Translations under genes and position numbers: made by a program
Assembly (NCBI GenBank): GCA_947246775.1
Contig: CAMXTM010000118.1
Span: 1-6,541, forward strand
From: an uncultured Clostridium sp.
GTDB taxonomy: Bacteria > Bacillota > Clostridia > Lachnospirales > Anaerotignaceae
Length of the DNA stretch: 6,541 bases
Direction of reading: 5' to 3'
The notes under the pieces: generated by a model
Databases searched by the model: none
Seen by the model: the letters and a program-made list of their open reading frames with translations, nothing else
Told to the model about the DNA's origin: nothing
Shown here: positions 1-5,775 of the stretch, piece by piece
Layout: each line of letters begins with the position of its first letter
How positions within the stretch are numbered: the first letter of the stretch is position 1

Positions 1-19
1 GCATTTTTTAGTTAACAGT

Positions 20-1396
20 TTAATTAAATAAACCTTTCTTTTTCCATATATGCAATTCATATGTTATCAATATTACAGCTAACAAAAATGCTAAAATATC
101 TGCGATTGGTGCAGAAAGCAATGCTCCATCTAAACCATATTTAGAAGAGAAAATTGTTGCTATAGGAATTAAAAATAATAGCTGCCTAGAAACTGAAATA
201 GCAAGGGATTTTATTGGTTTTCCGATTGCTTGGAAAAATGAAGCTGTTGCTGTAGGCAAACCATATACAAAAAATGCCATCATATAAAAGCGATAACAAT
301 GTACAGCAAATGAAATATATAATTCTTCTCCATTTTTTACAAACAGCTTAGCAATTTGTGCTGGAAAAATTTGATATACTATCCACCATATCACAGAAAT
401 AGAAAGTGCTACTATAATAGCAGTATAATAAGTTTGTTTTACTCTTTTATACAATTTTGCTCCATAGTTAAAACCATTGATAGGCTGTATACCAGAAGAA
501 ACTCCTACAAACATGGCATGAGCAATTTGATATACTTTCATCATCGTACCATAACAAGAAAGTGCAATATCACTTCCATATACTGTAAAAGCACCATAAT
601 GTCTCATCATATTATTCATAACAATTTGGGTACAAGCTGTTGCAATTTGAGTAATAAAACTAGGAACACCAAGTGATAAAATACTTCCAGTTACTTTTGC
701 TTCTAATATCAAATCATTTTTTTGAAATGTTATATTTTGAAAATGTGGTATATAACAAATACAAATAATACCAGATATAATTTGTCCTAGTATAGTGGCA
801 ATAGCTGCACCTTTTACCCCCATATGAAAATAAAATATAAAAATAGGGTCTAATATAATATTGATAGCTGCACCAATCATCATAGCTCTCATAGTATATT
901 GAGGATTACCATCAGAACGAATAATAGCAGTAAAAGCTACATTAAATATCATAAAAGGTAAACCAAATAATATAATTCCTGTATAGTCTAAAGAGGACGG
1001 TAATATAGTTTCCGTTGCGCCAAAAAAAATCAACAATGGTTTTAAGAATAAATTTCCAAGCAAAACAATTAATACACCACATAATACACAAAGACAAATA
1101 GCATTTCCAAGACATTTATTTGCCTTTTGTTGTTCTCCCTCTCCAAGATATAAACTAATACGAGCAGCACAACCATCTCCTATTAAAAGAGCTAATGCTG
1201 TACAGATAATAGTAAGTGGAAAAGAAATATTTGTAGCTGCAATCCCTGTAATGCCTACACCTTGCCCCACAAAAATCTGGTCAACAATATTATATAAATA
1301 GTTCACCATTAATGTTAAGGTAGTAGGAATAGAAAACTTTAACAACAATTTTGGAATACTTTCTGTTGCAAGAGGATTTTGTTTTATTTCTTCCAT
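20..1396 (-). CDS. MATE-family efflux transporter (MepA-like), under FMN riboswitch control
   Basis: This is a cation-coupled multidrug and toxin extrusion (MATE) membrane exporter of about 458 residues, the usual family length. It is hydrophobic throughout, consistent with 12 membrane helices. Family-typical stretches near the N-terminus are NIVDQIFVGQGVG (residues 36-48) and GDGCAARISLYLGEG (73-87), with a second similar half further on (GVPSFITQIATA, then GIQPINGFNYGA). I chose the ATG at 1394-1396 because AAGGAAG lies about 11 nt upstream. The frame is open to a GTG at 1406-1408, but that codon overlaps the Shine-Dalgarno sequence. The gene follows a full FMN riboswitch and terminator, so its substrate is plausibly a flavin, a flavin analogue or a compound linked to flavin status. 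That is inference, because MATE sequence alone does not give the substrate. It ends close to the window edge, and no terminator is visible there. Confidence 0.95.
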   Translation of the reverse strand: MEEIKQNPLATESIPKLLLKFSIPTTLTLMVNYLYNIVDQIFVGQGVGITGIAATNISFPLTIICTALALLIGDGCAARISLYLGEGEQQKANKCLGNAICLCVLCGVLIVLLGNLFLKPLLIFFGATETILPSSLDYTGIILFGLPFMIFNVAFTAIIRSDGNPQYTMRAMMIGAAINIILDPIFIFYFHMGVKGAAIATILGQIISGIICICYIPHFQNITFQKNDLILEAKVTGSILSLGVPSFITQIATACTQIVMNNMMRHYGAFTVYGSDIALSCYGTMMKVYQIAHAMFVGVSSGIQPINGFNYGAKLYKRVKQTYYTAIIVALSISVIWWIVYQIFPAQIAKLFVKNGEELYISFAVHCYRFYMMAFFVYGLPTATASFFQAIGKPIKSLAISVSRQLLFLIPIATIFSSKYGLDGALLSAPIADILAFLLAVILITYELHIWKKKGLFN

Positions 1397-1426
1397 AATA
1401 AATAGCACTTCCTTTCTTTTACAAAT

Positions 1427-1458
1427 AAAAAAAACACCGTTTTATAATACGATGTTTT
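1427..1458 (-). terminator. Intrinsic terminator in the FMN riboswitch expression platform
   Basis: Read on the minus strand, AAAACAUCGU (1458 to 1449) pairs with ACGGUGUUUU (1440 to 1431). This gives ten pairs, one of them U-G, around an 8-nt loop, and the stem runs into a U tract (U8 in total, 1434 to 1427). It lies between the FMN aptamer and the MATE ribosome binding site, so it would stop transcription before the gene. Its left arm is also the right arm of a competing 16-bp helix, so the two cannot coexist. Confidence 0.8.
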
Positions 1459-1501
1459 AATATAAAAAAGAGAAGAAAGTAACCGATTAAAACATCGTAT
1501 T
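1446..1501 (-). promoter_or_regulatory. Perfect 16-bp inverted repeat, candidate antiterminator of the FMN riboswitch
   Basis: Segments 1446-1461 and 1486-1501 are perfect reverse complements (AATACGATGTTTTAAT and its complement), separated by 24 nt. In the minus-strand RNA this helix would bury the left arm (1458 to 1449) of the terminator, and it has no U tract directly after it, so it fits an antiterminator. Its loop carries UUUCUUCUC (1478 to 1470), which is complementary to GAGAAGAAA (1513 to 1505), the 3' strand of the aptamer's closing P1 stem. This links aptamer folding to the choice of helix. Confidence 0.7.
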
Positions 1502-1503
1502 CT

Positions 1504-1613
1504 TTTTCTTCTCCCATCCAGACTTTACTGTCGGCTTCGGATTGAACCGAATTTGCGATAACTCGCTAGCGGGCTAATACCGCCGGTAGGAAATATTCCA
1601 TTTCTGAAGAAAA
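1504..1613 (-). ncRNA. FMN riboswitch (RFN element) aptamer
   Basis: The minus-strand sequence carries the conserved RFN core in order: UACCGGCGGU, AGCCCGCUAGCGAG, AUUCGGU, UCCGAAGCCGACAGU and AGUCUGGAUGGGAGAAGAA. The closing stem P1 is UUUUCUUC (1613 to 1606) with GAAGAAAA (1511 to 1504). These are the hallmark segments of the six-helix flavin mononucleotide aptamer. It sits between a sigma-A type promoter and the MATE transporter gene and controls that gene in cis through the downstream helices. In well-studied Firmicutes, FMN riboswitches precede riboflavin synthesis (ribDEAH) or uptake (ribU) genes, so an exporter as target is less common. Confidence 0.96.
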
Positions 1614-1639
1614 TAAAATTATTAAAATATATTATATTT

Positions 1640-1668
1640 AGTATAATATAAAATTACATTTTTGTCAA
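1640..1668 (-). promoter_or_regulatory. Sigma-A type promoter for the FMN riboswitch and MATE gene
   Basis: On the minus strand, TTGACA (1668 to 1663) is followed by a 17-nt spacer and TATACT (1645 to 1640), a near-consensus vegetative promoter. Transcription would start around 1633, some 20 nt before the aptamer's P1 stem. The -35 box overlaps the stop codon of the small upstream gene, so the MATE unit starts exactly where that gene ends. Confidence 0.85.
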
Positions 1669-1988
1669 TTAACTAGATATAGTGTTTCATTTAAATAAAA
1701 AGGATAGTCTATTAAATTTGATAAAATTACACAAGTCATTCCAGCTTCCAATGACTGAAAAGCATGACCATATGCAAACAAACCTTTTACTATTATAGAT
1801 ACACCATTTTTTGTAAACAGTATATCTCCTAAATCAATATCTTTGCAAAGTCTACCAGATAGAACCATTTCATTTTTATGTATTGTTATGTTATGATGTT
1901 TAATATAATTTATCAGCTCATCAAAATTTGAATTAACACTTTGATTACCATATAAATATTGATATATTATAAAACAAACAGTATACAT
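1665..1988 (-). CDS. Small hypothetical protein, weak resemblance to an EF-Tu domain 2 beta-barrel
   Basis: This is a 107-residue protein that I do not recognise as a named family. The start is supported by AAAAGGAA about 9 nt upstream of the ATG. There is no signal peptide or clear membrane helix. Residues 45-90 (GRLCKDIDLGDILF, then VKGL, then EAGMTCVIL) follow the spacing of the beta-barrel domain 2 of translational GTPases: a G-x-hydrophobic strand, an LGD turn, a V-x-G/I-x strand, and a (E)AGM or AGD turn before a final strand. This is visual resemblance only; there is no GTPase domain, and an independent role is unknown. The gene lies upstream of the riboswitch unit on the same strand. 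An inverted repeat at 2030-2047 lies in its leader. I see no clear promoter. Confidence 0.7.
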   Translation of the reverse strand: MYTVCFIIYQYLYGNQSVNSNFDELINYIKHHNITIHKNEMVLSGRLCKDIDLGDILFTKNGVSIIVKGLFAYGHAFQSLEAGMTCVILSNLIDYPFYLNETLYLVN

Positions 1989-2029
1989 TATAAAAATTCC
2001 TTTTCTTTTTCTAATTTAAATATATTTAC

Positions 2030-2057
2030 TATGTTAATAATAACATAATATAACATA
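2030..2057. repeat. Inverted repeat TATGTTA-N4-TAACATA plus a third TAACATA copy
   Basis: TATGTTA (2030-2036) and TAACATA (2041-2047) form a perfect 7-bp inverted repeat with a 4-nt spacer, and TAACATA recurs at 2051-2057. The site is about 45-70 bp upstream of the 107-residue gene's start codon, where an operator could sit. In such AT-rich DNA, chance is a serious alternative, so this is a candidate only. Confidence 0.3.
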
Positions 2058-2074
2058 AATTTCTATAGATTTTT

Positions 2075-2108
2075 AGCCAACCACTCAAAAGAGTAGTTGG
2101 CTTTTTTT
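2075..2108 (+). terminator. Rho-independent terminator, plus-strand orientation, with no evident upstream gene
   Basis: AGCCAACCACTC (2075-2086), an AAAA loop, and GAGTAGTTGGCT (2091-2102) pair over 12 positions with one mismatch, followed by seven T (2102-2108). The T tract exists only in the plus-strand reading. The minus-strand transcript pairs fully (a G-U replaces the mismatch) but is followed by AAAAAUC. Both neighbouring genes are on the minus strand, so either the hairpin ends a short plus-strand RNA or it acts without a U tract for the cysteine-rich gene upstream on the minus strand. Confidence 0.7.
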
Positions 2109-2218
2109 GTTATATTAAAAATTGTATTATGATAATGTGGATAAAAAGCATGATAAAGAGAAACATAATCTTTTTTATAGTTATAAATCAAAGAGAGAGT
2201 GCATAATATAAATAAAAA

Positions 2219-3220
2219 TTATCTTTTTTTCATATTCATATTTTTACTTCTTGCAGAAAAACAATTATTGTTTTTTGGTGGAACATTGCAGCCACAGTTA
2301 TCATTATTGCAACCACAATTGTCATCGCATGTATCACAATCATTTACATTACCACTAGAGGTGCAACTTCCCAATCCGCGACAATGAGTAACATTTGTTT
2401 TTGGAGCAAAAATTTCCATAGGGAACTCTAACTTATCAAAGAAGTCACAAGGGTCTGGATTAGATACACAACGAATTTCATCAGGTATACAATTTCCAGA
2501 TGTCTGTATCAAAAGATTTGTAGTACGGAACATTCTAATAATAGAGAATAATCCTAGTGTTACATTAACTGCCATAGGTGCGCCATAAGACATATCATTT
2601 GTATCCATACCTCTTGGGTCACAGTTACATGGATAATTACAATTATTAGCATACTTTAATTCTGCCAATAAGCCAACACCTGTACCTTCCACACTTACAA
2701 ATGGTCCTGCTGCTGCTTCATCAAAACATTGATATAAATCAGATGCAACAGTAACTTCTGTCTCAGATGAACCAGTTGCACCACCAAACAATGTTACTTT
2801 TTGGTTATAGGAGTTTGTACCCTCTATTGTACCTATACAAACACTTTCACAATTTCTAAAATCCAGTGTATATAAGAAAGTATATTTTACTTCTACGTCC
2901 CAGCAACTAGAACGGAAAGGATTTTTCTTTTTGCTTATAATGTCAATCTTAGATAATGTTGTATTTTTAATAGATACACTAACCGCATTGCATGGTGGAA
3001 CAATGACATCTCCTTCACAAAATGTTTCTGTACCATTTGAAATACTCCTTGCTGTTCTTGCAGGACCAATAATAGCAGGAGAAAGACATTTCTGGAATCT
3101 GAGCTGGTCAAATATCTTTTGTGCAATAATACATTCTTCATTACTGTTATTATTACAATTACAGCTTCTACATTCTGCACTTAAACCAACTTTATTATTT
3201 TCAAAATCAAATGCTCCCAT
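2219..3220 (-). CDS. Cysteine-rich probable spore-surface protein
   Basis: This 333-residue protein has 26 cysteines (about 8%). They cluster at residues 17-30 (C17, C20, C22, C30), at 194-200, and in a C-terminal Asn/Asp/Gly-rich tail (C295, C298, C302, C304, C309, C311, C320) that ends in a basic KKR. The centre (about 45-240) is beta-rich, with conserved-looking stretches such as GDVIVPPCNAVSVSIKN and FRSSCWDVEVKYTF, and resembles uncharacterised proteins of spore-forming Clostridia as I remember them. It has no signal peptide or membrane helix, as expected for a protein made in the mother cell and assembled on the spore from outside. A perfect AAAGGAGG lies 7 nt before the ATG. A SigK-like promoter lies about 45 nt upstream of the start. 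A coat or exosporium role is inferred from cysteine content and promoter; a metal-binding protein is an alternative. Confidence 0.85.
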   Translation of the reverse strand: MGAFDFENNKVGLSAECRSCNCNNNSNEECIIAQKIFDQLRFQKCLSPAIIGPARTARSISNGTETFCEGDVIVPPCNAVSVSIKNTTLSKIDIISKKKNPFRSSCWDVEVKYTFLYTLDFRNCESVCIGTIEGTNSYNQKVTLFGGATGSSETEVTVASDLYQCFDEAAAGPFVSVEGTGVGLLAELKYANNCNYPCNCDPRGMDTNDMSYGAPMAVNVTLGLFSIIRMFRTTNLLIQTSGNCIPDEIRCVSNPDPCDFFDKLEFPMEIFAPKTNVTHCRGLGSCTSSGNVNDCDTCDDNCGCNNDNCGCNVPPKNNNCFSARSKNMNMKKR

Positions 3221-3262
3221 AATAAAGCCTCCTTTAAAAATTATTTTTATTTGATTCTTTTA

Positions 3263-3289
3263 TATCATATGTATTTTATAAAAATGAGT
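3263..3289 (-). promoter_or_regulatory. Candidate mother-cell (SigK-like) sporulation promoter
   Basis: On the minus strand, AC (3289 to 3288) is followed by a 16-nt spacer and CATATGATA (3271 to 3263). This matches the Bacillus SigK consensus AC, 16-17 nt, CATAnnnTA, and partly the SigE -10 (CATACAnT). The leader before the cysteine-rich gene would be about 35 nt. No convincing sigma-A promoter was seen at this place. The motif is short, so the match gains weight mainly from the nature of the gene it precedes. Confidence 0.55.
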
Positions 3290-3374
3290 GCTATTTCAAG
3301 TTTGTCCTTTTTCTAATTTTTCACAAAAAAAGACTTGTACAAACAAAGACAAGCACTATTTTTTTTCAAAATGA

Positions 3375-3402
3375 TTGTTTTTGCGATAAAATGTGGTATA
3401 AT
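3375..3402 (+). promoter_or_regulatory. Promoter of glyA with extended -10
   Basis: TTGTTT (3375-3380), a 16-nt spacer and a perfect TATAAT (3397-3402) preceded by TG one base away (TGGTATAAT, an extended -10). The start would be near 3409, giving a leader of about 44 nt before the glyA start codon. No riboswitch or other ordered structure fits in that leader. Confidence 0.8.
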
Positions 3403-3452
3403 AACAACATTCGTATATAGTCAACTCAAAAGTAAAAATAGGAGGAACTTTC

Positions 3453-4688
3453 ATGCTAGATTTCAGTGAAATACAAAAAGTAGATAGTGCAGTAGCAGAT
3501 GCTATTGCTCAAGAGTTAGAACGTCAGCAACACAATATTGAATTGATTGCTTCTGAAAATATTGTTTCTAAAGCAGTTATGTTCGCCATGGGAACACCCC
3601 TCACAAATAAATATGCTGAGGGCTATCCAGCAAAAAGATATTATGGTGGTTGTGAAAAGGTAGATATTGTTGAAAATATTGCAAAAGAAAGAGCAAAAGA
3701 ACTTTTCGGTTGTGACCATGTAAATGTACAACCTCATTCTGGTTCACAAGCAAATATGGCAGTATATTTTGCTATGCTGAAACCAGGTGATACAGTACTT
3801 GGTATGAATTTAGACCAAGGTGGACATTTAACACATGGTAGCCCAGTAAACATTTCAGGAAAATATTTTAATTTTATATCTTATGGCGTAGATAATAATG
3901 GTATATTAGATTATGAACAATTACATCGCTTAGCGAAAGAACATAAACCAAAAATGATTGTAGCAGGTGCAAGTGCCTATGCAAGAATTATTGATTTTGA
4001 AAGAATTGGAAACATTGCAAAAGAAGTAGGAGCATATTATATGGTAGATATTGCTCATATTGCAGGATTAGTAGCAGCAGGATTACACCCATCACCAGTA
4101 CCATATGCTGACTTTGTGACAACAACAACACATAAAACATTAAGAGGTCCTAGAGGCGGCATGATTATGTGTAAAGAACAATATGCAAAAGAGATTGATA
4201 AAGCTATTTTTCCTGGTATACAAGGTGGTCCTTTAATGCACATTATTGCTTCTAAAGCAGTATGTTTTAAAGAAGCACTAGAACCATCTTTTAAAGAATA
4301 TTGTAAACAAGTAATTCAAAATGCTTCTATACTAGCAGAAACTTTGATAGCAAATGGTGTCCCTATTGTCTCAGGAGGTACAGACAATCACTTGATGTTA
4401 GCAAATTTATCTAGTTTAAATATTACTGGAAAAGAAGCAGAAAAAATATTAGATGAAGTTGGCATTACAGTAAACAAAAATACAATACCAAATGACCCAC
4501 AATCTCCTTTTGTAACAAGTGGTATTCGTATTGGTACACCAGCAGTTACATCAAGAGGTATGAAAGAAGACGACATGAAAGAAATAGGAGAAGTCATTGC
4601 ACTTGTTCTTAAAGATTTTGAAAATAATAAGGAACAAGCAGCAAAAAGAGTAAGAGCCTTAACAGACAAATATCCATTGTATGAATAA
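3453..4688 (+). CDS. glyA: Serine hydroxymethyltransferase
   Basis: This cytoplasmic PLP enzyme interconverts serine plus tetrahydrofolate with glycine plus 5,10-methylene-tetrahydrofolate, the main source of one-carbon units for purine and thymidylate synthesis. The 411-residue length is normal for bacterial SHMT. Visible signatures are LIASEN (31-36), the [15 protein letters not shown] substrate and cofactor region (52-66), [10 protein letters not shown] (92-101), and the PLP-lysine motif [14 protein letters not shown] (223-236), with the Schiff-base lysine at K228 and H227 before it. The tail region near [13 protein letters not shown] is also typical. GGAGGA lies 6 nt before the ATG. It is a single-gene unit with its own promoter and terminator, divergent from the cysteine-rich gene. 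Every key motif is intact, and codon use matches pyrF. Confidence 0.98.
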   Translation: MLDFSEIQKVDSAVADAIAQELERQQHNIELIASENIVSKAVMFAMGTPLTNKYAEGYPAKRYYGGCEKVDIVENIAKERAKELFGCDHVNVQPHSGSQANMAVYFAMLKPGDTVLGMNLDQGGHLTHGSPVNISGKYFNFISYGVDNNGILDYEQLHRLAKEHKPKMIVAGASAYARIIDFERIGNIAKEVGAYYMVDIAHIAGLVAAGLHPSPVPYADFVTTTTHKTLRGPRGGMIMCKEQYAKEIDKAIFPGIQGGPLMHIIASKAVCFKEALEPSFKEYCKQVIQNASILAETLIANGVPIVSGGTDNHLMLANLSSLNITGKEAEKILDEVGITVNKNTIPNDPQSPFVTSGIRIGTPAVTSRGMKEDDMKEIGEVIALVLKDFENNKEQAAKRVRALTDKYPLYE

Positions 4689-4697
4689 AAAATTAAC

Positions 4698-4724
4698 AAA
4701 AATCAGCCAATTGGCTGATTTTTT
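4698..4724 (+). terminator. Rho-independent terminator after glyA
   Basis: A perfect palindrome at 4698-4723 (AAAAATCAGCCAA and its complement) forms a GC-containing stem, CAGCC with GGCTG, around an AATT centre, ending in six T (4719-4724). It starts 9 nt after the glyA stop. The preceding A run means it could also work on the minus strand, but no gene there needs it. It separates glyA from the pyr unit. Confidence 0.9.
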
Positions 4725-4745
4725 ACTTACATAAAACATTAAGTA

Positions 4746-4774
4746 TTGAATAATATCTATTCTTGTAATATAAT
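4746..4774 (+). promoter_or_regulatory. Promoter of the pyrF-pyrK unit
   Basis: TTGAAT (4746-4751), a 17-nt spacer and TATAAT (4769-4774) are close to the vegetative consensus. Transcription would start near 4781, leaving a leader of about 56 nt that contains only a weak A/T hairpin (around 4783-4804). I see no attenuator terminator or PyrR-type anti-antiterminator loop, so pyrimidine control by PyrR attenuation is not supported here. Confidence 0.75.
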
Positions 4775-4836
4775 TCTAATATAAAAAAGATATTATATAT
4801 TTTTACAAAAAATAGTAAATTAGTGGAGGAATTTTC

Positions 4837-5763
4837 ATGTTAATTGATACACTCATAGAAAAGATAAAGCAAACCAATAATCCCACTGTTGTAGGATTAG
4901 ACCCACGTTTAGATTATATTCCAAATTATATTAAACAAAAAGCATATGATAAACTAGGAGAGACACCCTCTGGAGCGATGGAAGCATTTTGGCAATTTAA
5001 TAAAGCAATTATAGATGCAACATATGATTTGATACCAGCTGTAAAACCACAAGTAGCTATGTATGAACAGTATGGAGCAGAGGGTATCGCTTGTTATATT
5101 AAAACAATTGCTTATGCAAAAGAAATGGGACTTATTGTAATTGGAGATATAAAAAGAAGTGACATTGCTTCTACAGCAGAAGCATATTCTGATGGGCATA
5201 TCGGTAAAGCAAAAGTAGAAAATAATAAATTTGAAATTTATAGAGAAGACTTTATTACATTAAATCCTTATTTAGGTTGGGATTCTATAGAACCTTATAT
5301 GGAAAATTGCAAAAATTACGAAAAAGGAATCTTTGTTCTTGTAAAAACTTCTAACCCAAATAGTGGACAACTACAAGATTTAGATGTAGGTGGTATAAAA
5401 TTATATGAAAAAGTAGGAGAATTAACAGAAGAATGGGGAATTTCTCTCAGAGGAAAATATGGATATTCTTCTGTTGGTGCAGTAGTTGGAGCAACTCATT
5501 CAAAGCAAGCAGAAGATTTAAGGAAAAGATTGCCTCATACATTTTTTTTAGTACCTGGATATGGCGCACAAGGAGGTACAGCAGAAGATTTAGCTGTATG
5601 TTTTGACAAAGATGGTATTGGTGCAATTGTCAATTCTTCTCGTGGTATTATTGCTGCATATAAAAACAAAAAATATAGTAGTGATTTTTCGGAAGAAAAT
5701 TTTGCACAAGCATCTCGCCAAGCAGTAATAGATATGCGTGATGATTTAAACCGTGTACGATAA
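4837..5763 (+). CDS. pyrF: Orotidine-5'-phosphate decarboxylase, long (subfamily 2) type
   Basis: It converts orotidine 5'-phosphate to UMP, the last step of de novo pyrimidine synthesis, in the cytoplasm. At 308 residues it is of the longer subfamily, not the roughly 240-residue Bacillus type. The catalytic tetrad motif is visible as GDIKRSDI (103-110), with D104, K106 and D109. Other family sites are GLDPRLDYIP (20-29), KPQVAMYEQYG (70-80), the phosphate-binding FLVPGYGAQGG (237-247) and NSSRGI (266-271), whose arginine contacts phosphate. GGAGGA lies 6 nt before the ATG. The next gene, pyrK, begins 12 nt after the stop, so the two are cotranscribed. The protein looks intact. Confidence 0.97.
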   Translation: MLIDTLIEKIKQTNNPTVVGLDPRLDYIPNYIKQKAYDKLGETPSGAMEAFWQFNKAIIDATYDLIPAVKPQVAMYEQYGAEGIACYIKTIAYAKEMGLIVIGDIKRSDIASTAEAYSDGHIGKAKVENNKFEIYREDFITLNPYLGWDSIEPYMENCKNYEKGIFVLVKTSNPNSGQLQDLDVGGIKLYEKVGELTEEWGISLRGKYGYSSVGAVVGATHSKQAEDLRKRLPHTFFLVPGYGAQGGTAEDLAVCFDKDGIGAIVNSSRGIIAAYKNKKYSSDFSEENFAQASRQAVIDMRDDLNRVR

Positions 5764-5775
5764 AGGGGAACTAAT

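Noticed and set aside
1397..1408. Upstream GTG start giving a 462-residue MATE protein.
   Set aside because: The GTG overlaps the Shine-Dalgarno AAGGAAG, so it is too close to be used; the ATG at 1394-1396 has proper spacing.
2118..2176. Possible terminator for the cysteine-rich gene or a hairpin GATAATG with CATAATC.
   Set aside because: It has only six pairs with a central mismatch and a loop of more than 20 nt; the U tract is on the wrong strand for the minus-strand gene.
2199..2387. Plus-strand open frame of 62 residues overlapping the 3' end of the cysteine-rich gene.
   Set aside because: It is antisense to a well-supported gene, and its composition mirrors the reverse strand of that gene's Cys/Asn-rich tail.
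3287..3368. Composite plus-strand hairpin between the divergent cysteine-rich gene and glyA (AGTGCT at 3287-3292 with AGCACT at 3352-3357, then a T run).
   Set aside because: The stem is only 6 bp, broken by a 7x7 internal loop, in very A/T-rich sequence with several competing weak pairings. No plus-strand gene lies upstream, so a terminator or regulator call is not supported.
4783..4804. A/T-only hairpin in the pyrF leader as a pyrimidine attenuator.
   Set aside because: There is no GC pair of substance, no paired terminator and antiterminator, and no PyrR-type binding loop. Such A/T inverted repeats are expected by chance here.
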